DNA from: Gammaproteobacteria bacterium | Lineage (GTDB): Bacteria; Pseudomonadota; Gammaproteobacteria; QNFN01 | Direction: 5' to 3' | Assembly: GCA_003645555.1 (NCBI GenBank) | Contig: QNFN01000006.1 | Span: 1-16,452 of the forward strand | DNA length: 16,452 bases | Shown: positions 16,216-16,452 of the stretch, piece by piece | Layout: every line of letters begins with the position of its first letter | Position numbering within the stretch: the stretch's first letter is position 1 | Notes under the pieces: model-generated | Database searches by the model: none | Told to the model about the DNA's origin: nothing | What the model saw: the letters and a program-made list of their open reading frames with translations, nothing else | Made by a program: the position numbers and the translations under genes

Positions 16216-16266
16216 GCCGAGCTGACCGGGTACGCCGGGGCGAGACCTGGTGGGGCTCTGCGCTAA
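16213..16266 (+). other. In-frame conserved tail beyond the AttH-like amber codon
   Basis: After the TAG at 16213-16215 the same frame continues for 16 codons (AELTGYAGARPGGALR) to TAA at 16264-16266. The ELTGY motif is the normal C-terminal signature of this family, directly preceded by a tyrosine; TAG differs from both tyrosine codons by one base. This is best explained as a nonsense substitution or sequencing error; readthrough is possible but unsupported. Confidence 0.7.
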
Positions 16267-16332
16267 CGGCTCGCCCTCCGGGTGCGGGCTAGAATCGGCC
16301 GCCCTGCCCGCTCCGCGTCCCGGACCCGACCC

Positions 16333-16452
16333 ATGTCTCCAGCTGCCCCCCTCGCCCGCCGCATCCTGATCATCGACGGTGCCATGGGCACCATGATCCA
16401 GCGCCACGAATTTGGCGAGGCGGACTATCGTGGTGAGCGTTTTGCCGATCAC
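16333..16452 (+). CDS. metH: Cobalamin-dependent methionine synthase MetH (5' end only)
   Basis: The first 40 codons of a gene running off the right edge. [18 protein letters not shown] (10-27) followed by [10 protein letters not shown] (31-40) is the start of the homocysteine-binding module of 5-methyltetrahydrofolate:homocysteine methyltransferase; the short related BHMT-like proteins are a lesser alternative. The ATG at 16333 has no evident ribosome binding site; the upstream bases are C-rich. A TAGAAT -10-like box is at 16290-16295 without a clear -35. I see no cobalamin or S-adenosylmethionine riboswitch in the 66 bp between the AttH tail and this start; the space is too short for one. 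Confidence 0.9.
   Translation, partial: MSPAAPLARRILIIDGAMGTMIQRHEFGEADYRGERFADH

Noticed and set aside
16216..16332. Cobalamin or S-adenosylmethionine riboswitch before metH
   Set aside because: The gap is too short and shows none of the conserved boxes of these riboswitches.

Overview
The window is high-GC, almost fully coding bacterial chromosome, most likely from a gammaproteobacterium. The best evidence is the block pepP - ygfB (UPF0149) <-> small coiled-coil protein - zapA - 6S RNA (ssrS) - fau - EVE-domain gene, an arrangement typical of Pseudomonas-like and other Gammaproteobacteria. Species cannot be named from sequence alone. I see no tRNA, rRNA, CRISPR array, phage gene or complete insertion sequence; the only mobile element is a 159-bp non-autonomous one.

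Left part (1-2260, minus strand): a ferric-iron ABC importer operon, fbpA (periplasmic binding protein) then fbpB (permease, cut by the window edge). It is read from a well-formed promoter overlapped by a near-perfect Fur box. A perfect FNR/Anr-type palindrome lies upstream, on the stop codon of pepP. An 11-bp perfect GC stem followed by a T-run sits inside the first codons of fbpB and may set the ratio of binding protein to permease.

Middle part (2257-7396): pepP and ygfB (minus strand, coupled) diverge from a TIGR02449/ZapB-like gene and zapA (plus strand, coupled), driven by a clear sigma-70 type promoter. The 6S RNA follows zapA, then fau coupled to an EVE-domain gene, then rpiA coupled to a membrane-anchored TPR protein. 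These are cell-division, folate, regulatory-RNA and pentose-phosphate functions; they share a chromosomal neighbourhood rather than one pathway.

Right part (7527-16452): a 626-residue PilZ-domain protein of the FimW-like type is followed by a MITE-like element with terminal inverted repeats and CTAG target duplications. Convergent to it is a second-type elongation factor G (minus strand) whose switch II catalytic histidine is replaced by tyrosine. Divergent from that is a three-gene operon: a LolD/MacB-type ABC ATPase, an 838-residue FtsX-like permease, and an AttH/CrtC-family lipocalin-like secreted protein. In the last gene an amber codon removes the conserved C-terminal tail, which is still encoded in frame downstream. 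The window ends in the first 40 codons of metH.

No wholly new system is evident. The strongest points for follow-up are the amber codon in the AttH-like gene, the degenerate switch II of the EF-G paralogue, the intragenic terminator-like hairpin in fbpB, the combined Fur/FNR-like control region, and the MITE.
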